Shown: positions 10,070 to 18,741 of the stretch, piece after piece
Layout of the letters: every line of letters starts with the position of its first letter
Numbering within the stretch: position 1 is the first letter of the stretch
Assembly (NCBI RefSeq): GCF_025141175.1
Contig: NZ_CP081155.1
Span: 2,943,001 to 3,007,000 of the forward strand
Direction: 5' to 3'
Origin: Jannaschia sp. M317
GTDB taxonomy: Bacteria; Pseudomonadota; Alphaproteobacteria; Rhodobacterales; Rhodobacteraceae
Length of the DNA: 64,000 nt
Made by a program: the position numbers and the translations under genes
The notes under the pieces: generated by a model
The model's input: the letters and a program-made list of their open reading frames with translations, nothing else
What the model was told of the DNA's origin: nothing
Databases searched by the model: none

Positions 10070-10498
10070 CTAGACGAGACGTTTTTCGAAACTGACGCGG
10101 GTGTCCGTCACCTCGGTCCGAGAGAACCCAAGATGCGGATAGAGCGTGAGGTTTGCGGATATCCTGGGCGACGTGTGCAGCCGGAGGTGGGTCAAGCCCA
10201 TGGCGCGGGCCCGCGCCTCACTATGCGCCATCAAGCACCGGCCAAGCCCCTGCCCCGCGGCAGCGACGGCAATGTTCTCGATCAGAAGGGCGGTGCCCTG
10301 GGGACGGCTGACCACGAACCCCGCGACGACGGGGCCTGCATGGATCAGGTCCACGGCACCCGCCGCGATATCCTGGGCGAACGCGTCGGCGGTCGGGATC
10401 GGGCGACGACCGACCAGGGGCACGAAGGGCGCATAGGCCGTCTCGGCGCAGATGAGGAGCGCGGGGATGTCCGCCGGTGTCGCGGCGGTCGGGATCAC
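10070..10498 (-). CDS. GNAT family N-acetyltransferase
   Basis: A 142-aa GNAT-fold acetyltransferase; substrate unknown. The acetyl-CoA pyrophosphate-binding motif is AAAGQGLGRCLM (about 79-90), preceded by the beta strand IENIAV and followed by THLRLHTSPRISANLTLYPHLGF, the usual C-terminal GNAT block with an Asn and an aromatic pair. The start overlaps the SCO stop in ATGA, so it is translated with the copper-protein genes, but nothing in it points to copper. Confidence 0.88.
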   Translation of the reverse strand: MIPTAATPADIPALLICAETAYAPFVPLVGRRPIPTADAFAQDIAAGAVDLIHAGPVVAGFVVSRPQGTALLIENIAVAAAGQGLGRCLMAHSEARARAMGLTHLRLHTSPRISANLTLYPHLGFSRTEVTDTRVSFEKRLV

Positions 10499-11088
10499 CC
10501 CAGGACGCCGCGGATCTTGGCCTTGGCCTCTTCGGGGTCGGCCTGGAACGGGATGAGATCGACGACTGCGCCATCCTCGTTCAGGACAAAGACGGACGCG
10601 TAGTGATCCATCGTATAGTCGCCCTCGCCCAGGGCGCGTTTCTGGAAATAGACGCGCCAGGATTTGGCCATGGCCCAGACATCCTCGGGCGCGCCCGTGA
10701 TGCCAAGGATCCGGTCGGACTGCGGCTCCAGATAGTCGCGCAGAAAGGCGGGGGTGTCCCGTTCCGGGTCGATGGTCACAAAGAAGACGCCCATGTCATC
10801 GGGCGCGACCGCCAGGTCCGAAAGCCAGGTTTCCATGTCGTACACCGTCGTCGGGCAAACCTCGGGGCAATGGGTGAAGCCAAAGAACAAGAGACTTGGG
10901 CGGCCCTGGAACGCGGCCTCCGTGATCGTCGCACCGGTGTGATCCGTCAGGGTAAACGGATCCCCCAAAGCGGTGGCCGTGACAGGGAGTGTCCGGCTGT
11001 CGGTCAGCTGGCGCAGGGTGATCCCCGCGCCGAGCGCGATCAGCGCCACGCACAACCCCAGCAGGACCGTCAGACCACGACGTCCCAT
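10495..11088 (-). CDS. SCO family protein (SCO1/SenC copper metallochaperone)
   Basis: Membrane-anchored thioredoxin-fold protein that helps load the CuA site of cytochrome oxidase. The 197 aa begin with an N-terminal signal anchor (about 5-26). The copper-binding CPEVCP (Cys74 and Cys78) is present, and the third ligand is probably His162 in DHYASVFVL. FVTIDPERDTP is the usual family block. The PCuAC copper chaperone lies only four bases upstream, so the pair is likely a cytochrome-oxidase copper-delivery operon with the GNAT gene. Confidence 0.93.
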   Translation of the reverse strand: MGRRGLTVLLGLCVALIALGAGITLRQLTDSRTLPVTATALGDPFTLTDHTGATITEAAFQGRPSLLFFGFTHCPEVCPTTVYDMETWLSDLAVAPDDMGVFFVTIDPERDTPAFLRDYLEPQSDRILGITGAPEDVWAMAKSWRVYFQKRALGEGDYTMDHYASVFVLNEDGAVVDLIPFQADPEEAKAKIRGVLG

Positions 11089-11092
11089 CGGA

Positions 11093-11635
11093 TCAGTGCC
11101 CGTGATCGGCGTGGCCGCCGTGATCGTGGTCCTTGCCGTGATCCATGGCCCCTGCTTCGACTGCGGAACGGATCTCGGACAGGGTCAGAACCGGGAAATC
11201 GAGGGTGACAGGAGCCGCCGTCTCGAAGGTCAGGGTCACCGCGTGCGTATCGCCAGCCGCAAGGGGGGCCCGGAGCCCCATGAGCATGATGTGCAGGCCG
11301 CCCGGTGCCAGGGTCACGACCTCGCCGGCCGGAAGCGGAATGCCCCCGTCGACCTCGGACATCTTCATCACGCCTTCGGACATTTCCATCTGGTGCAACT
11401 GAACCATGCCCGCGACATCGCCTGCAATGGCGGCCGAGATCAGGGTATCATCCGTCTCGCCCACGTTGTGGATCGTCACGAACCCACCTGCGACCGGCGC
11501 ATTGGGCGGCGTGGCCCGCAGCATCGGACCTTCGATGTGCAGGTCACCGGATGCGACCATATCGGCCCAAAGGGGGGCGGTCAGGGCAGCGGCGGCAAAG
11601 GCCGCAAGGCTGACGACGGCGAGCAGGTTGCGCAT
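11093..11635 (-). CDS. PCu(A)C family periplasmic copper chaperone
   Basis: Periplasmic copper chaperone that works with SCO proteins to deliver copper to cytochrome oxidase. I use the ATG at 11635, followed by a clear signal peptide (MRNLLAVVSLAAFAAAALTA), giving 180 aa. The family's spaced Met/His copper site is visible: HQMEMSEGVMKM, then LHIMLMGL. A His/Asp-rich tail (MDHGKDHDHGGHADHGH) could bind additional metal. Upstream is a strong hairpin at 11681-11706, then dctM. Confidence 0.93.
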   Translation of the reverse strand: MRNLLAVVSLAAFAAAALTAPLWADMVASGDLHIEGPMLRATPPNAPVAGGFVTIHNVGETDDTLISAAIAGDVAGMVQLHQMEMSEGVMKMSEVDGGIPLPAGEVVTLAPGGLHIMLMGLRAPLAAGDTHAVTLTFETAAPVTLDFPVLTLSEIRSAVEAGAMDHGKDHDHGGHADHGH

Positions 11636-11680
11636 GGGGGCTCCGGGAAAGAAAGATCTACGGGGCCGATGTGGCACTCC

Positions 11681-11706
11681 CGCGCCCCGGGGTGAACCGG
11701 GGCGCG
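11681..11706. terminator. perfect 10-bp GC hairpin between dctM and PCuAC gene
   Basis: CGCGCCCCGG and CCGGGGCGCG pair around a GGTGAA loop. There is no clear T-tract on either side. It lies just past the dctM stop in transcription direction, so it is probably a terminator or 3'-end stabiliser of the TRAP operon. Confidence 0.55.
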
Positions 11707-11735
11707 GTGTCGCAGGCATCACTTTGCCGAGAGGG

Positions 11736-13184
11736 TCAGTTGCCGTAGGCCACCGACGGCAGCCAGGTCGTCAACGCCGGGAACCAGAACACGATGGCCA
11801 GGCCCGTCAGCTGAAGCAGCACAAAGGGGATCACGCCGCGATAGATATGGGCCAGCGTCACGCCCGGCGGGCAGACCCCCTTGAGGTAGAAGAGCGCGAA
11901 TCCCACCGGTGGCGTCAGGAAACTGGTCTGCAACGTCACCGCCACGAGGATCGCGAACCAGACCACCGCCGGGTCCTGCACCTGGTCAAAGCCGGGAACC
12001 GCCAGGGCCAGACCCTGAATGATCGGCAGCATCAGCGGCATGATGATGATGGTGATCTCGATCCAGTCCAGCAGGAATCCCAGCAGAAACACGATGAACA
12101 GGATGAACAGTACGATCATGTAAGGGTTATCAAAGGCCCCCAGGACGTGGTTCTGCACGATCTCGTCCCCGCCATAGCGGCGCAGGACCAGCGCGAAGAA
12201 GTTCGCCGCAAGGAAGATACCGACGATGTAACCCGCGGTATTGAGGGTCGAACGCCCCACCTCCTTGATGACCTTGAAGCTGAGCTTGCCGTTCAGGAAC
12301 GCCAGCACCGTGGCCCCGAACGCCCCCAGGCCGGAGGCCTCGGTCGGGGTGGCAATGCCCGCAAAGATCGACCCCAGAACCAGCAGGATCAGGAACATCG
12401 GCGGCACCACGGCCAGCAGCACCTCCTTGACGACAGGCCAGCCGACTTCGTCGGTCTTTTCGGGGGGCGGCATGGAGCCGGGGGAAATCAGGCCGTAGAT
12501 TACGATGAACGCGATATAGAGGGCACCCAGGATCAGCCCCGGGAACAGCGCCCCCATGAACAGGTCACCCAGCGAGATTGCCAACTGGTCCGACATGATC
12601 ACCAGCATGATCGACGGCGGGATCAGGATACCCAGCGTGCCCGCACTGGCGATCGTGCCGGTGGCGATGGGCTTGGAGTAGTTCTGCTTCATCATTGCCG
12701 GCAGGGCCATGACCCCCAACAGCGTGACAGATGCGCCGATGACGCCGGTGGAGGCGGCGAGGATGATGCCGATCAGCATGACCGTCAGCGACAGCCCGCC
12801 CTTGAGCCCGCCGAACAGCTTTTGCATCGCGTGCATCATCCGCTGCGCCACGCCGGACTGGTCCAGCATCAGGCCCATGTAGATGAACATGGGCAGCGCC
12901 ACGAGCACGGGGTTCTTGACGATATTGCCGAACAGGCGCCCCGAAAGGACCGACAGTTTCTGATAGTCGATGCCGGTGCGGTCGAATTCGATCACGTCGC
13001 GAAACGCTCCGCGGAACGGATCAAGGAAGATTTCGGCAAACAGGGCAAAGATCAGCGACACGCCGACCAGGGCCATGGCCACCGGAATGCCGCGGAACAG
13101 CATCCAGATGAAGGTCAGGAACATCACCAGCACGACCAGTTCGTTCAGGGTCATGATGGGGGCAATGGCTTCGAGCAGGAACAT
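11736..13184 (-). CDS. dctM: TRAP transporter large permease (DctM)
   Basis: Large membrane subunit of a tripartite ATP-independent periplasmic transporter, driving Na+/H+-coupled uptake of organic acids or similar ligands. The 482 aa contain about twelve hydrophobic segments. DctM motifs include GIPVAMALVGVSL, LPMFIYMGLMLDQSG, GVIGASVTLLGVMALPAMM, GTLGILIPPSIMLVI and LTPPVGFALFYLKG. The ATG overlaps the dctQ stop by one base (TGATG). The length and the extra central segment are typical of the longer DctM subtype. Confidence 0.96.
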   Translation of the reverse strand: MFLLEAIAPIMTLNELVVLVMFLTFIWMLFRGIPVAMALVGVSLIFALFAEIFLDPFRGAFRDVIEFDRTGIDYQKLSVLSGRLFGNIVKNPVLVALPMFIYMGLMLDQSGVAQRMMHAMQKLFGGLKGGLSLTVMLIGIILAASTGVIGASVTLLGVMALPAMMKQNYSKPIATGTIASAGTLGILIPPSIMLVIMSDQLAISLGDLFMGALFPGLILGALYIAFIVIYGLISPGSMPPPEKTDEVGWPVVKEVLLAVVPPMFLILLVLGSIFAGIATPTEASGLGAFGATVLAFLNGKLSFKVIKEVGRSTLNTAGYIVGIFLAANFFALVLRRYGGDEIVQNHVLGAFDNPYMIVLFILFIVFLLGFLLDWIEITIIIMPLMLPIIQGLALAVPGFDQVQDPAVVWFAILVAVTLQTSFLTPPVGFALFYLKGVCPPGVTLAHIYRGVIPFVLLQLTGLAIVFWFPALTTWLPSVAYGN

Positions 13185-14020
13185 CAGGCCGCGTCCTCGG
13201 ATTTGTCACGCAGCGCATAAGCGACCGCGATGATGATGACGGTGACGATGAGGGCGGAAGCCACGGTGAATTTCATTTCTTCCGGGCCGATCTCGAAGGT
13301 GTCGAAGAACCAGTGGCGGGTCGCCTCGCGCGCCGTCGTGGCCTCGGTCGTCATCAGCACGATGCCCAGGACCAGATAATAGATGGCAAGGTTCACCACG
13401 AAGGCAATCGACGGGAAGGCGTAGAGCAGTTTGCGCCACCAAAGCGGGTTGGTGATCTTTGCAAGGTTGCGCGTATAGGCGAACCAGATCGCCGCCGCGA
13501 TGAACAGGAAACTGACGTTCATGAACACCTTGAGCAGATAAAGACGGTGGAGCCCGTTCGGGCTGTCCGACCCTTCGCCCGCCTTTACCGACGAAATCGC
13601 ATAATCCAGTGTCGTGTCCCAACACAGGATGATGAACGGCAGGAACAGCCAGACCAGCGCGAAAATGTCGATCTTGCGCTGTTTGGGGGCCGGGTAGTTG
13701 TCGTAGAAGATGTCGACGCGCACGTGGCTGTTGGTCGTGACCGCATAGCCCACACCGATCAGAACGGCCGCGCCGTAAAGCCACCATTGCAGATCGTCGA
13801 GCCAGGCCTGGTTGTTGCCTGTGCCGCGCAGGATGACCTGCGCGCAAATCGCGATCATCAGGATCGGGAAGAGCCAGGCAAAGACGTTGGAGATCTGGAC
13901 GATGGCCCGGTCGCCGGCATTATGCTCGGCCCGACCGACTTCGCCCGGATCGGAAATCGCGACGATAGGCGTGTCATCGTCAAAATCCGCAAGCGGTTCT
14001 GGTGGAATGGTCTGGCTCAT
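13184..14020 (-). CDS. dctQ: TRAP transporter small permease (DctQ)
   Basis: Small membrane subunit of the TRAP system. I start at ATG 14020 (MSQTIPPEPLADFDDD), with a GGAAGG-like site upstream, giving 278 aa. Hydrophobic segments lie near 48-66 (VFAWLFPILMIAICAQVIL), 80-98, 125-143 and in the C-terminal half. This is longer than the usual 160-200-aa DctQ, with an acidic N-terminal region and two additional C-terminal segments, matching the long dctQM subtype. A large hairpin at 14153-14186 separates it from dctP. Confidence 0.9.
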   Translation of the reverse strand: MSQTIPPEPLADFDDDTPIVAISDPGEVGRAEHNAGDRAIVQISNVFAWLFPILMIAICAQVILRGTGNNQAWLDDLQWWLYGAAVLIGVGYAVTTNSHVRVDIFYDNYPAPKQRKIDIFALVWLFLPFIILCWDTTLDYAISSVKAGEGSDSPNGLHRLYLLKVFMNVSFLFIAAAIWFAYTRNLAKITNPLWWRKLLYAFPSIAFVVNLAIYYLVLGIVLMTTEATTAREATRHWFFDTFEIGPEEMKFTVASALIVTVIIIAVAYALRDKSEDAA

Positions 14021-14152
14021 CGGTGGTCCTTCCCCTCGGACGACGCGCGGCGGGCGCGCAGCTGTCAGGACAGAACCGGATGGCACAGCCAGTCCGGTCC
14101 CCCTCGCAAGACCGCCGCCCCCTGGGGGGCGACGGTGCGTGATCGATCCTTC

Positions 14153-14186
14153 CCCTTCCTGACGCGTCGCGACGCGTCAGGAAGGG
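14153..14186 (-). terminator. 17-bp perfect palindromic hairpin between dctP and dctQ
   Basis: CCCTTCCTGACGCGTCG is followed directly by its exact reverse complement. It lies 10 bases past the dctP stop and 132 bases before dctQ. It probably partly terminates, or protects the 3' end of, the dctP message so that the binding protein is made in excess over the permease. Confidence 0.75.
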
Positions 14187-14195
14187 ACCATGTGA

Positions 14196-15248
14196 TCAGT
14201 TGCGCGGACGCGGCAGGTAGATGGTGTCGCCCCAGGTCTTGTAGCCTGCGCGGAACTCCTGCAGGTCGTCCCAGACCTCCTTGAAGTAGGCGTCTTCGGC
14301 GGCCAGTTCGGCGGCAACCTCGTCCCAGGTCTCTTCGAAGGTGGCGAGGATCTCGGGCGACCAGGTCTTGATCTGAACGCCGTTCTGCTCGGTGTTGTCG
14401 ATCATGGCCTGGAAGTTGGTGGCCTCACCCTCGGCGTAGTTGGTGGTGATGTTGGCCAGGCAGGCGACTTCGATCTGAGCCTGCGCGCGTTCGCCCAGGT
14501 CTTCCCAGACGTCCTTGTTGACCAGCAGTTCGAACATCGTGGCGGGCTGGTGCCAGCCGGGGAAGTAGTTGTACTTGGCGATGTTGTAGAAACCGAGGCG
14601 CGCGTCGATGCGGGGCATCGAGAACTCGGTCGCGTCAATGGCACCACGCTCCAGCGCCGGGAAGATGTCCCCCCCCGCAAGAAGCGACGTCGAGACGCCC
14701 AGGCGCTGCATCACTTCGGCACCCAGACCGAAGAAGCGCATGTTCAGACCTTCGAGGTCCGACAGCGAGGTGATCTCGTTCTTGAACCAGCCGGACGTCT
14801 CGGGCGCGATGATGCCGCAGGGCAGGACATGCACGTTGTAGCCGTTTTCGTCGTACATCCGCTGGAACAGCGCGTGACCGTCGTCATAAAGCATCCAGGC
14901 CAGGAACTCGCCGGCCTCGGGGCCGAACGGCACGGCGGCGAACAGCGACGCCGCGGTGATCTTGCCCTGCCAGTAACCGGCTGTGGTATAGGCCGCATCG
15001 ACGGATCCATTGGACACCGCGTCCAGCGCTTCCAGCGTGGGCACCAGCTCACCGGGATCGAAGTGCTCGAACTCGACCTCTTCGGAGATGGAGTTGATCT
15101 TTTCGACGAAATCGACGCCAGCGGTGCCGAGAATCGGCAAGTTCTTTCCGAAGGCGGAGGTCATCTCGACGACATCCTGCGCCTGCGCGCCAGTCGTCAC
15201 GAGCGCGGCGGTCGAGGCCAGAGCAAGGGCTTTGAGTTTCATGTTCAA
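14196..15248 (-). CDS. dctP: TRAP transporter solute-binding protein (DctP family)
   Basis: Periplasmic binding protein of the TRAP system. The signal peptide is visible (about 1-23, ending GAQAQ). The 350 aa include the DctP hallmarks LEALDAVSNGSVDAAYTTAGYW, LNMRFFGLGAEVMQRLG (with the conserved ligand-carboxylate Arg in the MRFFG segment) and ALERGAIDATEFSMPRID. The sequence pattern is of the alpha-keto-acid (TakP-like) rather than the classical C4-dicarboxylate subgroup, but the ligand is not certain. Neighbouring catabolic genes suggest an organic or sugar acid. Confidence 0.93.
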   Translation of the reverse strand: MNMKLKALALASTAALVTTGAQAQDVVEMTSAFGKNLPILGTAGVDFVEKINSISEEVEFEHFDPGELVPTLEALDAVSNGSVDAAYTTAGYWQGKITAASLFAAVPFGPEAGEFLAWMLYDDGHALFQRMYDENGYNVHVLPCGIIAPETSGWFKNEITSLSDLEGLNMRFFGLGAEVMQRLGVSTSLLAGGDIFPALERGAIDATEFSMPRIDARLGFYNIAKYNYFPGWHQPATMFELLVNKDVWEDLGERAQAQIEVACLANITTNYAEGEATNFQAMIDNTEQNGVQIKTWSPEILATFEETWDEVAAELAAEDAYFKEVWDDLQEFRAGYKTWGDTIYLPRPRN

Positions 15249-15469
15249 CGGTTTCTCCCAATTGGATCCTGTGGGCGTGGGCCCACTGACGACCCCTCCC
15301 GAGCCGTCTGGTAAGATTTATTTACCGATTTTGAGCACGATTGGCTAGTTTAAAAACACTGCAAGTGCGTTTCGCGGTCGGCGGCACCCAATCCTTCAAA
15401 GGGCTTGGTCGGGACCTTACGAAACCCTGACGGTGCGGGCGGCAACTGGACGCGCCGCCCGCAACCGGT

Positions 15470-16270
15470 TCAGTCGTAGCTGGGCAGCGGGCCCTGCGGT
15501 CCGTGGGACAGCCGCCAGGCTTCGTCACCATGCTTTGGGAACAGGTCCCGCACCAAGGGATCGTGGCCCGGGATAACCAACCCCGGCGCAGAGGCCAGGC
15601 GCCTAATCGTGGCGAAGCCGTCCAGCATTTCCGCCACATCGGCGACGATGGGGAAAGGTTTTCCGCTGAGATAGTTCTCGTAGTAATGCGTCGCGTCCGA
15701 TGCCAGGCAGAGCCACCCCGCACTGGTCCGCACCCGGACCGCCTGCAGACCCTTCGAATGACCGCCGATGCGATGCACCGTCACGCCTTCGGCCACGGCC
15801 CCATCCCCGTCGTGGAACACCACCCGGCCCTGGTACAACCGCTTGACCGCTTCGCAGATGTGATCGCCGGTGAATGGCATCCGCAGCACGTCGTGGCACA
15901 TGCAGGGACCGGTGGCATAGGCCATTTCGGCGGCCTGCATATGCAGTTGCGCAGCGGGGAACAGGTGAAGCCCGCCCGCATGGTCGTAATGCAGATGCGT
16001 GACGATGACCGTCTTGATCTGCTCTGGCGTCAGCCCAAAGGGGGCCAATGCCGCCCGCGGGTCCGTCAGGATTGGCCTGTCGCGTCGCGCGCCCTCTTCC
16101 GCGTCGTAGCCCGTGTCGACCAGGATTGCCTCGTCCCCGCGTCGTAGCAACCAGATGAAGTAGTCCATCGGATGCGGTGCGTCGTGCGCGTCGTCGAAGA
16201 TGAAGCTGTCGCCCCGCACCCGCGCCAGACGGTCGGCATAGCGGATCGCGAAAACCTCCCAGTCGCTCAT
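15470..16270 (-). CDS. metallo-beta-lactamase fold hydrolase (lactonase-like)
   Basis: A 266-aa protein with the dinuclear-zinc motif THLHYDHAG (HxHxDH, about residues 91-99). Later ligands are His in GGHSKG, Asp in ASDATHYY and His in PGHDP. The N-terminal region has DTGYDAEEGARR, as in the AHL-lactonase (AiiA/AttM) subgroup, but substrates of this family range from lactones to other esters. The start overlaps the stop of the ABM gene in ATGA, so the two form an operon. A role in opening a sugar or organic lactone is plausible but inferred. Confidence 0.88.
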   Translation of the reverse strand: MSDWEVFAIRYADRLARVRGDSFIFDDAHDAPHPMDYFIWLLRRGDEAILVDTGYDAEEGARRDRPILTDPRAALAPFGLTPEQIKTVIVTHLHYDHAGGLHLFPAAQLHMQAAEMAYATGPCMCHDVLRMPFTGDHICEAVKRLYQGRVVFHDGDGAVAEGVTVHRIGGHSKGLQAVRVRTSAGWLCLASDATHYYENYLSGKPFPIVADVAEMLDGFATIRRLASAPGLVIPGHDPLVRDLFPKHGDEAWRLSHGPQGPLPSYD

Positions 16271-16554
16271 CCCGCGACCTGCCCGAAGGTCTTGAGCGTC
16301 TTGTCCGTGACCATCCCATCGCTGCGTGCGTTGAACGTCTTGAAGTGCTCGGTCCCCTTGTGCGTCTCGAACCCAGCTTCGTCGTCATAAAGCTCGTAGA
16401 GAAACACCTCGTCGGGCCGCGACGGATCGGTCAGCACGTCAAAGCGCGTACAGGCCGCCTCACCGAGGGACGCGCGCGCATTTTCCAGCATCAGAGGCAG
16501 GAACTCGGCCATGCGGCCCGGGGCCACCTCAAAGGTGACGGTGACTGCGAACAT
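16267..16554 (-). CDS. antibiotic biosynthesis monooxygenase (ABM) domain protein
   Basis: A 95-aa ferredoxin-like dimeric alpha/beta-barrel protein of the YgiN/putative quinol monooxygenase type. Characteristic parts are VTFEVAPGRMAEFLPLMLENARASL at the N-terminus, CTRFDVLTDPS and VFLYELYDDEAGFETH, then HFKTFNA. It is the first gene of the ABM-MBL pair, divergent from the dehydrogenase gene across a 60-base gap with a GntR-type operator. Confidence 0.88.
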   Translation of the reverse strand: MFAVTVTFEVAPGRMAEFLPLMLENARASLGEAACTRFDVLTDPSRPDEVFLYELYDDEAGFETHKGTEHFKTFNARSDGMVTDKTLKTFGQVAG

Positions 16555-16581
16555 GCTTTTCCTCCAGAAGTTGCGTGCCTA

Positions 16582-16593
16582 TTGGTATACCAA
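16582..16593. promoter_or_regulatory. perfect TTGGTATACCAA palindrome, GntR-type operator
   Basis: A 12-base perfect palindrome centred in the 60-base divergent gap, placed to control both the ABM-MBL and dehydrogenase-Gfo operons. Its TGGTATACCA core is of the kind bound by FCD-type GntR regulators. No GntR gene is adjacent; FCD-like candidates in the window are at 42109-42741 and 49346-49987. Confidence 0.7.
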
Positions 16594-16614
16594 CTTGTCG
16601 CAGGGAGAGCACGG

Positions 16615-17682
16615 ATGGCCAAGTCTTTTGAAATCGCAGTCTTTCAGGGGGACTGCATCGGCCCGGAGATCATGGCCCCCACGCTGGAGCTTTTGTCGGG
16701 GATCTCTTCCGACTACGATTTCAATTTTACCGACTGCCCGGCGGGCGCGACCAGCTATGTCGACTGCGGCAGCGACCTGCCCGAAGCCTCGCTGGAGACG
16801 GCCCGCAAGGCCGACGCGATCCTGCTGTCTGCCTTGGGTGACCCGGCGGTCCGGTTCCCCGACGGAACCGAAATGACCCCGCAGATCGACATTCGCATCG
16901 CGCTGGATCTTTACGCCGGGGTGCGCCCGGTGCGGGTCGTGCCCGGCATGCGGACACCGCTGATCATCCCCGAGGGCAAGATCATCGATTTCGTCCTCGT
17001 GCGCGAATCGACCGAAGGCCTGTTCCATACTCAGGGCAAGGGATTGGTGACCGAGGATATGGCCGAGGAAACCCTGCGGCTGACGCGGCGGACCACGCAA
17101 AAGGTCTGTGAGTTCACCTTCGATCTGGGGCGCGCCCGCCACAAGGAAGGCTCCTCGGGCCGGGTGACCAGCGTGGACAAGGCCAACGTCTTCCGCGCCT
17201 TCGCCTTTTGGCGCGACATCTTCGACGGTGTGGCCAAAAACTATCCAGAGCTTTCGGCGGACCATGCCTACGTGGATGCCATGGCGCTTTATATGGTCCA
17301 GAAACCCTGGGACTGGGACGTGATGGTGACCGAAAACATGTTCGGCGACATCCTGTCGGATCTAGGGGCCGGATTGATGGGGGGCCTCGGCATGGCGCCG
17401 TCGGCGGACATCGGCGACGATCATGCCCTGTTCCAGCCCTGTCACGGGTCCGCGCCTGACATCGCGGGACGCGGCATCGCCAATCCCTTTGCCATGATCC
17501 TGTCGGCGGGCATGATGCTGGATTGGCTGGGACGGCGTCACGACATGCCTGGCATGATCGACGATGGCAAACGCCTTCAGGCCGCCGTGGATGCCTGCCT
17601 TGCCGCCGGTGAGACGACAGGCGACCTGGGCGGATCGCTGGACACGCTCGGCGCGGCGGGTGCCGTGATGGATCGGCTGTGA
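16615..17682 (+). CDS. isocitrate/isopropylmalate dehydrogenase family protein
   Basis: NAD(P)-dependent beta-decarboxylating dehydrogenase, 355 aa, oxidising a 2-hydroxy acid such as isopropylmalate, D-malate or tartrate. ATG at 16615 has a GGGAGAG site; the longer open frame lacks family similarity. Motifs: [11 protein letters not shown] at the N-terminus, [11 protein letters not shown] and VRESTEGLF for substrate binding, and [33 protein letters not shown], split here by the catalytic Asp region. The cofactor loop is [15 protein letters not shown]. Not leuB by context; a tartrate/D-malate-type enzyme is likelier. GTGA overlap couples it to the Gfo/Idh gene. Confidence 0.92.
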   Translation: MAKSFEIAVFQGDCIGPEIMAPTLELLSGISSDYDFNFTDCPAGATSYVDCGSDLPEASLETARKADAILLSALGDPAVRFPDGTEMTPQIDIRIALDLYAGVRPVRVVPGMRTPLIIPEGKIIDFVLVRESTEGLFHTQGKGLVTEDMAEETLRLTRRTTQKVCEFTFDLGRARHKEGSSGRVTSVDKANVFRAFAFWRDIFDGVAKNYPELSADHAYVDAMALYMVQKPWDWDVMVTENMFGDILSDLGAGLMGGLGMAPSADIGDDHALFQPCHGSAPDIAGRGIANPFAMILSAGMMLDWLGRRHDMPGMIDDGKRLQAAVDACLAAGETTGDLGGSLDTLGAAGAVMDRL

Positions 17683-18710
17683 GCAAGCCGCTGCGCGTCG
17701 GCCTGCTGGGGCTGGGCTACTTTGCCCAGTTCCACCGGGACGCCTGGAACCGGATAGACGGCGCGGCGCTGGTGGCGGTGGCCGACGCAGACCCGGGCAA
17801 GGCGGCAGACCATCGCGACCTGGCGGGGCTGTTGTCCGAGGGGCTCGATATCCTCGATATCGCCACCCCGCCTCCGACCCATGTCGCAGCGATCCGCGCC
17901 GCCCTGCCCCACGCCCCGCGCGCGATCATCTGCCAAAAGCCATTCTGCACATCCGCCGAAGAAGCCCGCGCCATCACCGCAGAGGCCGAGGCCGCGGGCG
18001 TGCCGCTGATCGTGCACGAGAACTTCCGCTTTCAACCTTGGTTCCGCGCGATGAAAACCGCGCTGGAGGCGGGCCGGATAGGTGCCCCCCTGAACCTGAC
18101 GTTCCGGATGCGGACGGGCGACGGTCAGGGCGACGACGCCTATTTGGCCCGTCAGCCCTATTTCCGCGAAATGCCGCGCCTTCTGATCCACGAGACCGGC
18201 GTCCACTACATCGACACGTTCCGGTATCTGCTGGGCGCGCCCGACGGGGTCTATGCCGATCTGCGGCGGCTGAACCCCGTGATCCGGGGCGAAGACGCGG
18301 GGCAGTTCATCTTCGATTACAGCAGCGGCGCGCGCGCGGTGTTCGACGGCAACCGGTTGCTGGATTTCGACACCGACAACACGCGCCGCACCTTCGGCGA
18401 AGCCCTGTTGGAGGGGACAGAGGGCACCCTGACCCTGACCGGCGATGGCACGCTGAAATTGCGCGCCTTGGGGGGGCGGACCCAGGAAACCTTGCTGGAA
18501 CCGCAAGACTGGCCCGGGTTTGCAGGGGATTGCGTGCACGCCCTGCAAAGCCATGTCGTTGCGGCTGTCCAAGGTAAGGCCGCCTTCGAGAACGAGGCGC
18601 GCAGCTACCTCGCGGTTCTGGACCTCTGCGAGCTGATCTATGCCTCGGCCGGGGCGCGCGCGCGGCTGCCCTTTTTGCCGGACGGCTCTGGCGAACCTGT
18701 GCTCCGTTAA
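17679..18710 (+). CDS. Gfo/Idh/MocA family oxidoreductase
   Basis: NAD(P)-dependent oxidoreductase, usually acting on sugars or inositols; substrate here unknown. The 343 aa show the N-terminal Rossmann motif VGLLGLGYFAQFHRDAW, DILDIATPPPTHV, and the Glu/Lys-Pro region ICQKPFCTSAEEA, where K-P is the family catalytic lysine. The H-x-x-G-x-H-like segment LLIHETGVHYIDTFRYLLG also matches. The GTG start overlaps the preceding stop as GTGA. The end is followed by a UUCG hairpin. Confidence 0.93.
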   Translation: MSKPLRVGLLGLGYFAQFHRDAWNRIDGAALVAVADADPGKAADHRDLAGLLSEGLDILDIATPPPTHVAAIRAALPHAPRAIICQKPFCTSAEEARAITAEAEAAGVPLIVHENFRFQPWFRAMKTALEAGRIGAPLNLTFRMRTGDGQGDDAYLARQPYFREMPRLLIHETGVHYIDTFRYLLGAPDGVYADLRRLNPVIRGEDAGQFIFDYSSGARAVFDGNRLLDFDTDNTRRTFGEALLEGTEGTLTLTGDGTLKLRALGGRTQETLLEPQDWPGFAGDCVHALQSHVVAAVQGKAAFENEARSYLAVLDLCELIYASAGARARLPFLPDGSGEPVLR

Positions 18711-18741
18711 CGACCTCTTGAGGATTCGAGCCTAGATCAAC

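Noticed and set aside
11406..13220. 604-codon plus frame rich in His/Gln/Asp
   Set aside because: It is antisense to dctM; the composition is what complementing hydrophobic codons produces.
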